64,000 bases of DNA from contig JAKRSB010000109.1 of assembly GCA_022402525.1 (NCBI GenBank), forward strand, positions 1 to 64,000, given 5' to 3'. Position numbers and translations under genes: made by a program. This DNA is from Thermosynechococcaceae cyanobacterium MS004 (GTDB lineage Bacteria; Cyanobacteriota; Cyanobacteriia; Thermosynechococcales; Thermosynechococcaceae). The notes beneath the pieces are model-generated. The model was not told the origin of the DNA. It was given only the letters and a program-made list of their open reading frames with translations, and did no database searches. The first letter of the stretch is position 1; every line of letters begins with the position of its first letter. Shown in pieces: positions 42,602 to 51,118 of this stretch.

Positions 42602-45076
42602 CTACTGCACCAGGGTTTTGAGGAGTTTGCGTGTCTTTAAGTTCCACACCTTGATGGCAGGTTCGTCGCTGCCGCTGACCAACAAATCACCATAACGGCT
42701 GAATTTGAGCGAAAAAATGGTTGCGGCGGCGTCTCTTAGCGTAAGGTGCCGCGCTCCAGTTGTAATATCCCAAAGCTGAATTGTGGCATTGCTGCTAACG
42801 CTTGCCAATAAATTATTTTGATGATTGATTGCCAATACCGAAACAGGTTTATCCTGCTTCGGAAATCGCCTAATCAGCGTCCCGGTCTCCAGATTCCAAA
42901 GCACCACAGAGCCATACCAGCCTCCGCTTGCCAGCAGCTTTCCATCGCGACTAATGGTAAGGGCACTAATCGGTTCAGCGAGGTCGGCAGCCTTGAGCCC
43001 GTCGGGAAAGGTTCTGAGCAATGAACCTGTTGTCGCATCCCACACCTGAAATAGCCCATCGCTTGTACTGGTGACCAGCTGACGGCCATTGGGCACCACC
43101 ACAAGCGCCTGCTCAGAGGTCATAGCATTGGAGGGAATCCGAATGGTTTTGCCAGACTGAAGGTACTGCAGCAAGATTGCCCCACCCCACCCGCTGCTGG
43201 CCACAAAGCTATTGCTATCATCGGTCGCCGCATTGCGAATCGTGCCTTCCATCCCAAAGCCATTTTCCAGGGGTAAACTGCTGGCTAGGGTCAAGGTTTT
43301 GAGATCCCACGCCATGACCTTACCGCCTAAACTGCTGGTGACAAGCGTTTTCGCCACTTTGCTAAAGTTAGCGGTCACTAATGGCTCGTAGTGGTCAGAG
43401 AAGGTATGCTTTAGCTTTCCATCGGGAAAGCTCCAGAGCTTGACGGTGGTATCTTTACTCCCGCTGACCAAAAGACGGTCATCTAGGGTGAGATCAAGGG
43501 TCGTTACGGTATCCCAGTGTCCTCCATGCATGAGAGGAGTAGAAGCAAAAGATGTGGAGGAAGGTGCTGCTAAGGGGGTTGAGGAGGTTCCTGAAGCTTC
43601 CACAGGCGCTGCTAAAGAAGCATTTGCATCAGCATTATTAGACTGTAAAGGCACTGCTTTAAAAAAGTAGGGGCGGACTTTTTGCTGCAGAACAGATTCT
43701 AGAGAGGATGCCCCTTGCTGAATCAATAGACCGCTCTGAAGCTCTGGCAGCAGCAGCATCCCTAAGCCCAGGATGCCAATGGCAATACATCCCCCACCCC
43801 ACACGGCTGGGTGATGCAGGCTATGCAAAAACGAAGTACGACGATGCACTGCTGTGCGGCTAGACTGCAGGAGGTGGGTCGCAGCCTGCAGGGGAGCCAT
43901 GCCTGAGAAGGAATGAGCGCTACCGTTAGCCATTGTGCTAACTGCGCTGGGTGCAGTTTTTATGGGTGTTGTTTTCCTGCGAGAACCTGCTGGCTGCTTT
44001 GCTGGCGGGGCTGACCCCTTACGGGGCTGTGGTGCCGCTGTGCGCTGAATGGCCGGAACAGGGCTAAAAATATCGACCCCTAGGAATGCACGGCGATCGC
44101 ACCAGTAGCAGCGGCCATAGGTACGGCTATAGTGATGATTGTTTTCGAGGTGGCACATCCGCAGATCCGTAATGGCCAGCTTTAGAGCATCTCCCCAGTC
44201 CTGGGCTGAGGGCCGCTCCTGAGGGTTTTGATGCCCTGCGGTAAAGCAGCGCTGAAAACAAACCTGGAGCTGAGGGTGCAGAATGGAGAGCGGAATGGTG
44301 TTGGGGCCGGGCTGCACTTGGCTATTGGGGGCATAGGGCCATGCCCCTTGGCGAATTAGCTCACTGGGTTGGGGGGACTCTCCCCGCCCGATCCACTTTC
44401 CTTTAAAGGGCTGATCCCCAAAAAGCAGCAGGTAAATCATGACGCCAAGGCGAAAGCGATCGTGGACTTCCTCTTGATCAATGGTGGCGAGTTCTTTCCC
44501 CAGCAGCTCAACGGGGGTAAACCCCTCTGACCCTACAAGGCATCGATAGAGGGTCTTGGTTAGGGGGTCGCGCACCTGAAACGAATCGGCATCAATCACC
44601 GAAATTAAGGCGCGGCTGTTGACTAAAAGGTTTTGGGGTTTGATATCGCCTACAATGTAGCCTTCCTCATGGAGCGATTTGAGGGCTAAAGCAAAATTGA
44701 GGGCTGCGGTGTGCAAGTAGTACCAGTTAAAGCGCGGTGCTTTTCGGCTGCGTAGTTTGGGGTTATAGATTAGAGAGAGCTTTACCCCATCCACAATTTC
44801 GGGCATCAAGAATCCAAGGCCGTTCCCTTGGGCATCAACCAGCAAGTCTTGAGGCCAGGCAAAGGTGACATGATGATGATGCCGCATCGGGTTTTTTGGG
44901 GGATGGGCAACCATGACCTTCAGCTTGTCGATCCGGTCAGCAGTGGGCTGGTGGTACAGTTTGGCCAGAAATCCAGGGAGGTCTGTCGTCCAAACAGTGC
45001 CTTCTCCACTGCTGGCTATTTTTTGATTCAATACAATAGGCCGCTCTGACAGGAGGGTCTTTAGGTTTTGACTCAT
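42602..45076 (-). CDS. Protein kinase-like protein with zinc ribbon, membrane helix and WD40 propeller (TerY-P triad kinase)
   Basis: 824 residues. A kinase domain (about 15-305) has a glycine loop (SGEGTV, 23-28), Lys39, catalytic loop GDIKPQN (Asp144, Lys146, Asn149) and DAD (162-164) in place of DFG; the HRD His-Arg is replaced by IVGD. A zinc-ribbon-like cluster (Cys308, His315, Cys323, Cys326) follows, as in kinases of TerY-P triads. Then come a Pro/Ala/Ser linker, one transmembrane helix (about 424-444), and WD40 repeats (about 517-824; TVKLW, FQVWD, VVLWN, IQLWD and IKVWN strands). Its start overlaps the PP2C stop by 4 bp, so the two are probably translationally coupled. It may phosphorylate targets recruited by the propeller, which should lie outside the membrane only if the topology is inverted. 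Confidence 0.9.
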   Translation of the reverse strand: MSQNLKTLLSERPIVLNQKIASSGEGTVWTTDLPGFLAKLYHQPTADRIDKLKVMVAHPPKNPMRHHHHVTFAWPQDLLVDAQGNGLGFLMPEIVDGVKLSLIYNPKLRSRKAPRFNWYYLHTAALNFALALKSLHEEGYIVGDIKPQNLLVNSRALISVIDADSFQVRDPLTKTLYRCLVGSEGFTPVELLGKELATIDQEEVHDRFRLGVMIYLLLFGDQPFKGKWIGRGESPQPSELIRQGAWPYAPNSQVQPGPNTIPLSILHPQLQVCFQRCFTAGHQNPQERPSAQDWGDALKLAITDLRMCHLENNHHYSRTYGRCYWCDRRAFLGVDIFSPVPAIQRTAAPQPRKGSAPPAKQPAGSRRKTTPIKTAPSAVSTMANGSAHSFSGMAPLQAATHLLQSSRTAVHRRTSFLHSLHHPAVWGGGCIAIGILGLGMLLLPELQSGLLIQQGASSLESVLQQKVRPYFFKAVPLQSNNADANASLAAPVEASGTSSTPLAAPSSTSFASTPLMHGGHWDTVTTLDLTLDDRLLVSGSKDTTVKLWSFPDGKLKHTFSDHYEPLVTANFSKVAKTLVTSSLGGKVMAWDLKTLTLASSLPLENGFGMEGTIRNAATDDSNSFVASSGWGGAILLQYLQSGKTIRIPSNAMTSEQALVVVPNGRQLVTSTSDGLFQVWDATTGSLLRTFPDGLKAADLAEPISALTISRDGKLLASGGWYGSVVLWNLETGTLIRRFPKQDKPVSVLAINHQNNLLASVSSNATIQLWDITTGARHLTLRDAAATIFSLKFSRYGDLLVSGSDEPAIKVWNLKTRKLLKTLVQ

Positions 45077-45858
45077 GATGACTCCGGCAGCTCTAGATCG
45101 TATAGACAGGCCAGCAGGGTTTTATCGTCATCGGTTTTGGCATTGAGACGTTCTGACTCTAGAAAGGTTTGGAGGTAGAGGTTGCGCTCGGCGGGGGTTG
45201 GCAACTGCCGCAGGCAGGCTTCAAAGGGGCCAAAAAAGGGCCCATGGGGCGACCAGTCTTGGAGCCGAACGGCCACACGCTCCAGGCCATCTGTCGCTGC
45301 ACAAATAAAGGGGCGATCGCTCGATTGAACATAGACGCGCAAACTTTCGCTCGCGCCCTCTGTGGTCACAAAAATAGTTTCGTTGATAAATTCGCCCTTA
45401 TCTGGTTCAAAAAGCAGACGATAGGTCTCCTCTTCGCTACTGCGCACCACCATAAATCCATCGCCCACCTGCATGGCTGCAACCCAATCGGGGGCGGCGA
45501 TAAAGGCCAACAGGGTACAGCCCAAATCTTTTAGGCTACAGCCCATTTCTTCTGCTTCACGGTGCAGCGTATTTAAGAGCGCGTCAAACGCCTGCCCAAA
45601 GAACGTCTTGGCGACCTCAGCCATTTCTTCACAGGTGCCGCTCTCTAGGTCGTGGATCTGTAAGGCGATCGCATCCAGTATCGAGTCCACCGCAATCCGC
45701 GCGCCTACCTCAGAATGCTTCGCGCTTCCAGCCCCGTCAGCCACTGCCCCCAAGAGGTAAACCCCTTCTGTACGGTAACTACCGTAGTCTTGACAGGGCT
45801 GGCCGCGCTGCTGGTGGCGGGTGCCTATTGCTGAATAAACCATCGCTTTCCAGGTCAC
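45073..45858 (-). CDS. PP2C-type serine/threonine phosphatase (TerY-P triad)
   Basis: 261 residues of the PP2C_2 group. Metal-binding motifs are QDYGSY (Asp24), ADGAGSAKHSE (Asp41, Gly42), QVGDGFMVV, ATDGLE and the C-terminal KTDDDKTLL. Together these coordinate the two metal ions for dephosphorylation. The stop shares 4 bp with the start of the kinase gene. With the kinase and the VWA protein upstream it completes a phosphorylation module; it most likely reverses the kinase reaction or acts on the VWA partner. A 15-bp tandem array lies 46-116 bp upstream of its start. Confidence 0.92.
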   Translation of the reverse strand: MTWKAMVYSAIGTRHQQRGQPCQDYGSYRTEGVYLLGAVADGAGSAKHSEVGARIAVDSILDAIALQIHDLESGTCEEMAEVAKTFFGQAFDALLNTLHREAEEMGCSLKDLGCTLLAFIAAPDWVAAMQVGDGFMVVRSSEEETYRLLFEPDKGEFINETIFVTTEGASESLRVYVQSSDRPFICAATDGLERVAVRLQDWSPHGPFFGPFEACLRQLPTPAERNLYLQTFLESERLNAKTDDDKTLLACLYDLELPESS

Positions 45859-46248
45859 AAACCTTTTGCCCTTAAAACTATTAACTTAAAACGATGTGTC
45901 TGATTCTAAGAGCTTAAATTCTAAAAGCTTAAGTTCTAAAAGCTTAAGTTCTAAAAGCTTAAATTCTAAAAGCTAGGCTCTCCAAACCAGAGAGCTTAAA
46001 CTTAAGACCCCCTAAAATCATGTAGTCTAGGCAAAAGTGCGCCATTTCCCTTACACAAAATTCTCTATGAAAGAATAGACTCAAAGAACGGTGCTGCGGC
46101 ACTGCAGGTAATTCGCTTAAAAGAGATTCCAGTAAGTCTCTAAGGGCAACAATCCAAAATGAAACAGGGCTTAATTGGGCAGTTGAGCAGTTAAGCAATT
46201 GGACAATTAACAGACATTGAATCTAGGGCAAATACCCTTGGTGCTGCG
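45859..46248. other. Gap between VWA and PP2C genes
   Basis: This 390-bp gap contains the 15-bp tandem array at 45904-45974. A 79-codon minus-strand frame (45959-46198) has no recognisable features and ends inside the array. No terminator or strong promoter is visible, so cotranscription of all three triad genes is possible but unproven. Confidence 0.45.
45904..45974. repeat. Tandem repeat, 15 bp x 4.7, upstream of the PP2C gene
   Basis: Unit TTCTAAAAGCTTAAR at 45904, 45919, 45934 and 45949 with a partial fifth copy. Each unit centres on the palindrome AAGCTT (AGAGCTT in the first), giving sites spaced 15 bp apart. Confidence 0.95.
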
Positions 46249-46914
46249 TTAAGTTGCGATTTGCCCCCATCCGACGGGCGGTAGCGCCACCATGTCTCCC
46301 CCCACCGTACTCGTTGAAACCCGCACCATCGAGTCGCTCAACCACAAAAACATTGCTTTAAAGTCCAGTCCATTCAGCATCAGCGGCGGACGGGCAGGCG
46401 GTGCAATTTGGCGAAGGGTATTCATATCAGCCCCCTGAACCCCTACGGCAAAAAACGATAGCTTTTTCTGTAGTTCCGCGTCCTGAATGCGTTGAGCAGC
46501 TTGCTGCCAAGGAGAGCCTGGGTTTGGGGCTCCATCGGTAATGAGAAAGACCCAGGGGCGATAGTACTGAATGCCATTGTTGCGGTAGGTGAGCTTCCGA
46601 CTTTCGAGAAGGTCTAAAGCATAGCTAATAGCCTCCCCCATTGGCGTTAAGCCATTGGCAATGAGCTGAGGCGGCACCAACTGATCAATCGTGACAAAGT
46701 CTTGCACCAGCTCCACGGGGCCAAAGCCCACGATCGCAACATCTACCCGCAGTGCTGCCTGTTCATCCTGTGTGACTGCATCCCGAAAGGTCGCGAGCCC
46801 TGTATTCAGAGACTCGATCGGGCCACCCGCCATTGAACTCGATGTATCTACCAGTAGAACGACTGGGCAGCGGTTCTCTGGATTTTCAACAAATTCGGGT
46901 TGTCCAACAAACAT
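46249..46914 (-). CDS. VWA-domain protein, TerY-like
   Basis: 221 residues, nearly all one von Willebrand A domain. The metal-ion-dependent adhesion site is complete: DTSSS (Asp23, Ser25, Ser27), Thr90 in LTPMG and Asp127 in ITDGAP. There is no signal peptide, so it is cytosolic. The sequence VVLLVDTSSSM, the GLTPMGEAI loop and the FFAVGVQGAD strand match TerY of tellurite-resistance-type loci. It precedes PP2C and the kinase on the same strand. It probably acts as a metal-dependent scaffold. No terB/C/D/E/Z gene is in the window. Confidence 0.9.
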   Translation of the reverse strand: MFVGQPEFVENPENRCPVVLLVDTSSSMAGGPIESLNTGLATFRDAVTQDEQAALRVDVAIVGFGPVELVQDFVTIDQLVPPQLIANGLTPMGEAISYALDLLESRKLTYRNNGIQYYRPWVFLITDGAPNPGSPWQQAAQRIQDAELQKKLSFFAVGVQGADMNTLRQIAPPARPPLMLNGLDFKAMFLWLSDSMVRVSTSTVGGDMVALPPVGWGQIAT

Positions 46915-47419
46915 GGGCGTCTAAATTTAGTAATAAAAGAATTTAGCGATGGAAGAGTCTAGTGATAGAAGATTGAAGTGGTGAAAGATGAGTCCAGAAA
47001 GCGATAGATTAACAGCGAAAGGCACGTTCTTCAACGCTACAGCATAAGATCAGGGCTTAGAGCAGCCCTCAGCGAAGCCCTCAGCGCATCAAGAGGATTA
47101 GCACCCATCCCCCTTGTAAACTAGCAACTCTGATGGCCAGTCGCAAGTTTTGGTCGTCGCAAGTTTTCTAGAAGCAACGAGAATGGGCCAAACAATGTCA
47201 AACAATGCCAAACAATACCGATGGCATGGGTTAATTGAATGGGTTAATTGAGTGGGTTAATGGCTGACTCAAGAATTTCTGTCAGGTTGAAAGTATCTGT
47301 CCAGTATGTGTCCAGGATTTACCCAGGGCTTGGCGAGAGTCTGCTGAAGATTTACTCATCAGAACACTCAAGCATCAACGCCATCGCAGTCGCTTTTCTA
47401 GCATCAAACTCGCGTCTGT
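46915..47419. other. Repeat-rich gap upstream of the triad
   Basis: No supported gene occurs in these 505 bp. Short duplications appear around 47065-47095 (GCCCTCAGCGMA), 47143-47170 (GTCGCAAGTTTT), 47188-47217 (CAAACAATGC-like) and 47226-47261 (ATGGGTTAATTGA x 3). The plus-strand frame from 47248 runs antisense into mraY and is not credible. Confidence 0.5.
47188..47261. repeat. Two adjacent short tandem arrays (10 bp x 3; 13 bp x 3)
   Basis: CCAAACAATG-like units are followed within 10 bp by three copies of ATGGGTTAATTGA. Confidence 0.85.
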
Positions 47420-48529
47420 CTAGCCAACTACACGAAGCCCTAAAACCAGCAGCGCCAGCACAGAGACAATGGCGTAAAACGTTCCCACAACCCGCGATTC
47501 CGACCAGCCCGACAGCTCAAAGTGATTGTGAATGGGCGACATCTTGAACAGTCGCTTTCCTACACCATTCTCATCTTTGGTCGCCTTAAAGTAGGCAACT
47601 TGGGCAATCACCGAAAGCGACTCCACTAAAAATAGGCCGCTCACAATCAATAGCGCCCACAGCGAATTCGTAATCAGCCCGACAGCCGCTAAGGCACCCC
47701 CCAAGGCTAGGGAGCCCGTATCGCCCATAAAGACCTTGGCTGGATTATGGTTATGGGTCAAAAAGCCCATGCAGCTACCGCTCATGCAGGCGCAAAAGGT
47801 CAGCAGACCCGGCCAATCTGGAGCAATGACCTGCGCAAGACCCAAAAAGGCGATCGCCGTGGTTCCTGCGGCTAGGCCGTCCATGCCATCCGTGAGGTTG
47901 ACCGCATTGCTTTCAGCGGCAACCACAAAAATGGCGAGAAAAATAAACAAAAAGCCAAGGGGCAAGGTAAACCCAAAGGGCAGCAGGAGCGTAGAAACCG
48001 CTTCGTGATTCAGCAAAACCCAAAAGGCAAAAATTGCGCCACTGACCATTTCAACCACAAGGCGCAGCCGAGCAGAAATGCCCTTATTCGACTTTTTGCG
48101 AAGCACCTGCCAGTCATCCAGCCAGCCCAGAAAGCCTAGCGCTAAGGTCAACGCCGCCGCTGCCGTTACCTCAGAAGCCTGAACCCCCATAAATCCTGTC
48201 CAGCCCACGCTCACAACCAGCGCAACGGGCACAAAAAAAATGCCCCCCATGGTTGGGGTGCCGGCTTTTTTGAGGTGACTTTGAGGCCCGTCCTCGCGAA
48301 TGACCTGGCCTGCTTTTAGTCGTCTGAGGAGCGGCACGACCCAGTAGCCCAGGGCACTTACAACCCCAGCACTGATCAAAAACGGTAGGGTAAACGACGC
48401 CAGAGGTTGACTAAAGCGCCCTCCCAACCCATCACACAAAAGCGCGATCGCGCTGAGTCCAAGCAGCAACAGCCAGTAAAGCTGCTGCCCTGACAGTCGC
48501 GTCGTGCGTTGTGGATCGCTGACTAACAC
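47420..48529 (-). CDS. mraY: Phospho-N-acetylmuramoyl-pentapeptide transferase
   Basis: 369 residues with about ten transmembrane helices. It transfers phospho-MurNAc-pentapeptide to undecaprenyl phosphate to make lipid I at the inner membrane face. Signature motifs are KKAGTPTMGGIFF (about 85), the Asp-rich LTDGMDGLAAGTTA (about 215) and MGDTGSLALGGAL (about 270), plus PIHNHFELSGWSESRVV near the C-terminus. It is separate from other mur genes, as usual in cyanobacteria. A DUF3134 gene lies upstream in the same direction. Confidence 0.96.
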   Translation of the reverse strand: MLVSDPQRTTRLSGQQLYWLLLLGLSAIALLCDGLGGRFSQPLASFTLPFLISAGVVSALGYWVVPLLRRLKAGQVIREDGPQSHLKKAGTPTMGGIFFVPVALVVSVGWTGFMGVQASEVTAAAALTLALGFLGWLDDWQVLRKKSNKGISARLRLVVEMVSGAIFAFWVLLNHEAVSTLLLPFGFTLPLGFLFIFLAIFVVAAESNAVNLTDGMDGLAAGTTAIAFLGLAQVIAPDWPGLLTFCACMSGSCMGFLTHNHNPAKVFMGDTGSLALGGALAAVGLITNSLWALLIVSGLFLVESLSVIAQVAYFKATKDENGVGKRLFKMSPIHNHFELSGWSESRVVGTFYAIVSVLALLVLGLRVVG

Positions 48530-48581
48530 AAATACATCCTCTGGGTTTGGGTGGTTGTTTTTTGAGCGCTTGGAGCTTTGT

Positions 48582-48603
48582 AGAGCTAGATAGATCTAGC
48601 TCT
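48582..48603. promoter_or_regulatory. Perfect 9-bp inverted repeat upstream of mraY
   Basis: AGAGCTAGA and TCTAGCTCT flank a TAGA loop, 53 bp before the mraY start. There is no T-run on the minus strand, so it looks more like an operator or leader hairpin than a terminator. Confidence 0.5.
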
Positions 48604-48621
48604 GTAAATCTGGCCTATCTT

Positions 48622-48691
48622 GCTAGGCTAATCCTGCTGGGCCAATCCTGCTGGGCCAACCCTGATGGGCCAATCCTGATGGGCCAACCCT
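48622..48691. repeat. Tandem repeat, 14 bp x 5
   Basis: Units GMTGGGCCAAYCCT (first copy GCTAGGCTAATCCT) fill the space between the DUF3134 stop and the mraY leader hairpin. Confidence 0.95.
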
Positions 48692-48699
48692 GCTAATAG

Positions 48700-48930
48700 T
48701 TACTCGTCTCCATCTTCTTCAATTTCATCATCGTAGTCAGTGTCATCACTGCCTATGAGGGAGCGGCTGAGTTCATCCATTTCTTCTAAGAGTGCCGGGT
48801 CAATCGGAATATCGCGATCCATAAGGCGACCGGTGCCTTCTAACCAGCTCAAAATGGAAGAGTCCGTACTGGCTTGGATGATGGGTGCTTTTTGGTCGCG
48901 GGGCTGCTGCCGAAGGGAAAGGTTGTTCAT
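48700..48930 (-). CDS. DUF3134 family protein
   Basis: A 76-residue protein. MNNLSLRQQPRDQKAPIIQA, SSILSWLEGTGRL and the acidic C-terminus (DDTDYDDEIEEDGDE) match the small DUF3134 family found across cyanobacteria, whose function is unknown. It is soluble and strongly acidic. It lies 170 bp upstream of mraY in the same direction, but the gap holds a repeat array and a hairpin, so a shared transcript is uncertain. Confidence 0.75.
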   Translation of the reverse strand: MNNLSLRQQPRDQKAPIIQASTDSSILSWLEGTGRLMDRDIPIDPALLEEMDELSRSLIGSDDTDYDDEIEEDGDE

Positions 48931-49260
48931 GGCGGCGAATTATTTGTAGAGAAGGGCTGAGGGACAGAGCAGAATGTTCAATAGAGAATATTCAAAAGGG
49001 AATATTCAAAAGGTTGCAATCCAAAGACGCTGTAAGAACGGAGTAAAGGCCCCTGTTAAGATACGAATGGCCGATCACCATATTACTTGCAAACCTTCAG
49101 TCTTGAAACCTTCAGCCTTGAAACCTTCAGGTTTGATGGTCTGAGCTTTGATGCCTGTGATGGCTTACTTCTGGACATAGGGGAGCGCATTTTTCAAAGC
49201 ACCATTCTCTCTGAAACACTCTAAAACACTATTCTCTGGCGATAGGCCTGGGGGCTAATC
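48931..49260. other. Divergent gap with short repeats
   Basis: The gap lies between the leftward DUF3134 gene and the rightward fibrillin gene. It holds a near-duplication around 48983-49012 (GAATATTCAAAAG) and the 15-bp array at 49091-49135. No RNA gene or clear promoter pair is seen. Confidence 0.45.
49091..49135. repeat. Tandem repeat, 15 bp x 3
   Basis: AAACCTTCAGYCTTG occurs three times; the last copy has drifted to GTTTG. Confidence 0.9.
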
Positions 49261-49857
49261 ATGATTGGCAAGCTAGAGCTGCTCGAACGACTTTCAGGAC
49301 TGAACCGTGGTCTGCTGACCAACGAGTCCGATCGCACGGCCATCCAGGCAGCGATCGCCCAGCTTGAAGATCGTAACCCCACGGCGCGCCCCCTAGAGGC
49401 TGCTGAGTTACTAGAGGGCAACTGGCGATTGCTCTACACGACCAGCCAAGATTTGTTGGGGCTAGGACGGTTTCCCGTCGTGCAGCTAGGGCAGATTTAT
49501 CAATGTATTCGCACCCAGAGCGCCCAGATTTATAACATTGCAGAGCTAACTGGGCTACCGCTCCTGGAGAGTGTGGTGAGCGTCAGCGCCCAATTTAGGC
49601 CCGTGTCTGATAAGCGCGTTGAAGTGCAGTTTAAGCGCTCAGTGATTGGTCTGCAGCGTTTGCTACCCTACGATTCCCCCAATCAGTTGATTGATCTGCT
49701 GAATAGCGGTGTCAGGCTGAAGGCCATTGATGTTGCCATTGAGGCCCAGCCAGAGCGTGCTAGAAAACCGGGCTGGCTTGATGTGACCTATTTGGATCAA
49801 GATTTACGGATTGGGCGGGGAAACGAGGGTAGTCTATTTGTACTCACTAAGTTTTAG
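49261..49857 (+). CDS. PAP/fibrillin family protein
   Basis: 198 residues. The family core is recognisable: LLTNESDRTAIQAAIAQLED, then LLEGNWRLLYTTSQDLLGLGR near residue 55, and the C-terminal TYLDQDLRIGRGNEGSLFVL. Fibrillins are lipocalin-like proteins that bind lipophilic molecules at thylakoids or lipid droplets and protect photosystems under stress. There is no signal peptide. The last codon and stop begin a 17-bp repeat array. Confidence 0.92.
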   Translation: MIGKLELLERLSGLNRGLLTNESDRTAIQAAIAQLEDRNPTARPLEAAELLEGNWRLLYTTSQDLLGLGRFPVVQLGQIYQCIRTQSAQIYNIAELTGLPLLESVVSVSAQFRPVSDKRVEVQFKRSVIGLQRLLPYDSPNQLIDLLNSGVRLKAIDVAIEAQPERARKPGWLDVTYLDQDLRIGRGNEGSLFVLTKF

Positions 49858-49902
49858 TCTTTTTGGGATTTTAGTGTTTTCGGGGTTTTAGTGTTTTTGG
49901 GG
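49852..49902. repeat. Tandem repeat, 17 bp x 3, starting in the fibrillin stop codon
   Basis: Three copies of TTTTAGTSTTTTYGGGR. The first copy contains the gene's stop codon TAG at 49855-49857. Confidence 0.93.
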
Positions 49903-49967
49903 TTAGCGTTCTTTCAAAGAACGCGATTCCATTTATTTCTCAATTCAATTCTTGCCAGGAATGAACT

Positions 49968-51050
49968 ATGGGCCGTCTTGCCTTGTATGTTGCCATTACC
50001 AATCATGGATTTGGTCACGTCACTCGTACCGCCTCGGTTTTGGCAGAGCTACAGCACCGATGTCCTGAAGTTTCCCTCACCATTGTCACCACCGCGCCGC
50101 GCTGGCTCCTTGAGGCATATCTATCTCAAGACTTTACCTATCGCTCTCAGCGACTGGATATCGGCGTGGTGCAGAGCGATAGCTTGACCTTTGATAAGGC
50201 CGCTACGCTTCAACAGCTCCAGACCCTTCGGGCGATCGCCCCTGAACTGATTGAGACAGAAGCTCACTTCATTCAGGAGCAGAATATCCCGCTAATTCTG
50301 GCGGATATCCCGCCCATTGCCACTCAGATTGCCAAGGCGGCTGGGGTGCCCTGCTGGATGATGAGCAATTTTGGCTGGGATTTAATTTATGACCAGTGGG
50401 GGGATGAATTCAAAGAGATGGTGGGCTGGGTGCGGCGCTGTTTTCAAGACTGCGATCGCCTGTTTCGGCTACCCTTTCATTCCCCGATGTCTACATTTCC
50501 GGTGGTGGAAGAGATAGGGCTCACTGGGGGGCGTCCTAAATTTTCGACGGCAGAAATCCGCGACAAACTCAGCCTAACTGCCCCCCAGGAGCACACGGTA
50601 CTGCTGTCCTTTGGGGGGCTTGGCCTGAATGAAGTGCCTTACGAAAACCTTCAGTATTTTTCAGACTGGCAGTTTATTACGCTGAACGCCCAGGCCCCAG
50701 ACCTGCCAAATCTCATCAAGGTGGATGGAAAGCACTATCGCCCCGTAGATCTGATGCCAGCCTGTGGTCGCTTGGTGAGTAAGCCTGGGTATGGCACCTT
50801 TGCCGAGGCCTGTCGGGTTGGCATTCCCATTATTTCCATTCCCCGCAGCGATTTTGCCGAGGCGCAGTATCTTTTGAAGGGAATTGAGCAACACTGTACG
50901 CACCAAATCTTAGCGCCCGCAGAATTCACGACCTCAAACTGGGAATTTTTGACCCGCCCCCTGAATGAGCCTCTGTCTTCTACACGCTTGGCAACGGACG
51001 GCAACGAGACGATTGCCCAGGCCATTCTCGACTTTTTGCAAGCGTCCTAG
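49968..51050 (+). CDS. Glycosyltransferase-like protein (GT-B fold)
   Basis: 360 residues. The N-terminus YVAITNHGFGHVTR resembles the acceptor-domain loop of GT1/MurG-like enzymes. The C-terminal half has LLSFGGLG (about 205), a nucleotide-sugar loop and the SKPGYGTFAEACRVGIP segment typical of the donor-binding domain. It probably transfers a sugar from a nucleotide donor. Acceptor and donor are unknown. AGGA at about 49957-49960 supports the start. Confidence 0.8.
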   Translation: MGRLALYVAITNHGFGHVTRTASVLAELQHRCPEVSLTIVTTAPRWLLEAYLSQDFTYRSQRLDIGVVQSDSLTFDKAATLQQLQTLRAIAPELIETEAHFIQEQNIPLILADIPPIATQIAKAAGVPCWMMSNFGWDLIYDQWGDEFKEMVGWVRRCFQDCDRLFRLPFHSPMSTFPVVEEIGLTGGRPKFSTAEIRDKLSLTAPQEHTVLLSFGGLGLNEVPYENLQYFSDWQFITLNAQAPDLPNLIKVDGKHYRPVDLMPACGRLVSKPGYGTFAEACRVGIPIISIPRSDFAEAQYLLKGIEQHCTHQILAPAEFTTSNWEFLTRPLNEPLSSTRLATDGNETIAQAILDFLQAS

Positions 51051-51073
51051 GCTCGACGCATCATGCAAGTCTG

Positions 51074-51114
51074 ACTCACATCTCGCTCACATCTAACTCA
51101 CATCTCGCTCACAG
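51074..51114. repeat. Tandem repeat, 11 bp x 3.7
   Basis: RCTCACATCTM units alternate A/G at the first base in the 68-bp gap between the convergent glycosyltransferase and DAHP synthase genes. Confidence 0.9.
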
Positions 51115-51118
51115 GCTG

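Noticed and set aside
45904-45974. Possible CRISPR array at the 15-bp repeats
   Set aside because: Units are directly adjacent with no spacers and are far shorter than CRISPR repeats; no cas gene is present.
45959-46198. 79-codon minus-strand frame between the VWA and PP2C genes
   Set aside because: It has no recognisable domain, its end lies inside the 15-bp array, and triads normally have no fourth gene here. It could still be real but is not supported.
42602-46914. Complete tellurite-resistance locus
   Set aside because: Only the VWA/PP2C/kinase part is present. No TerB, TerC, TerD, TerE or TerZ gene was seen in the window.
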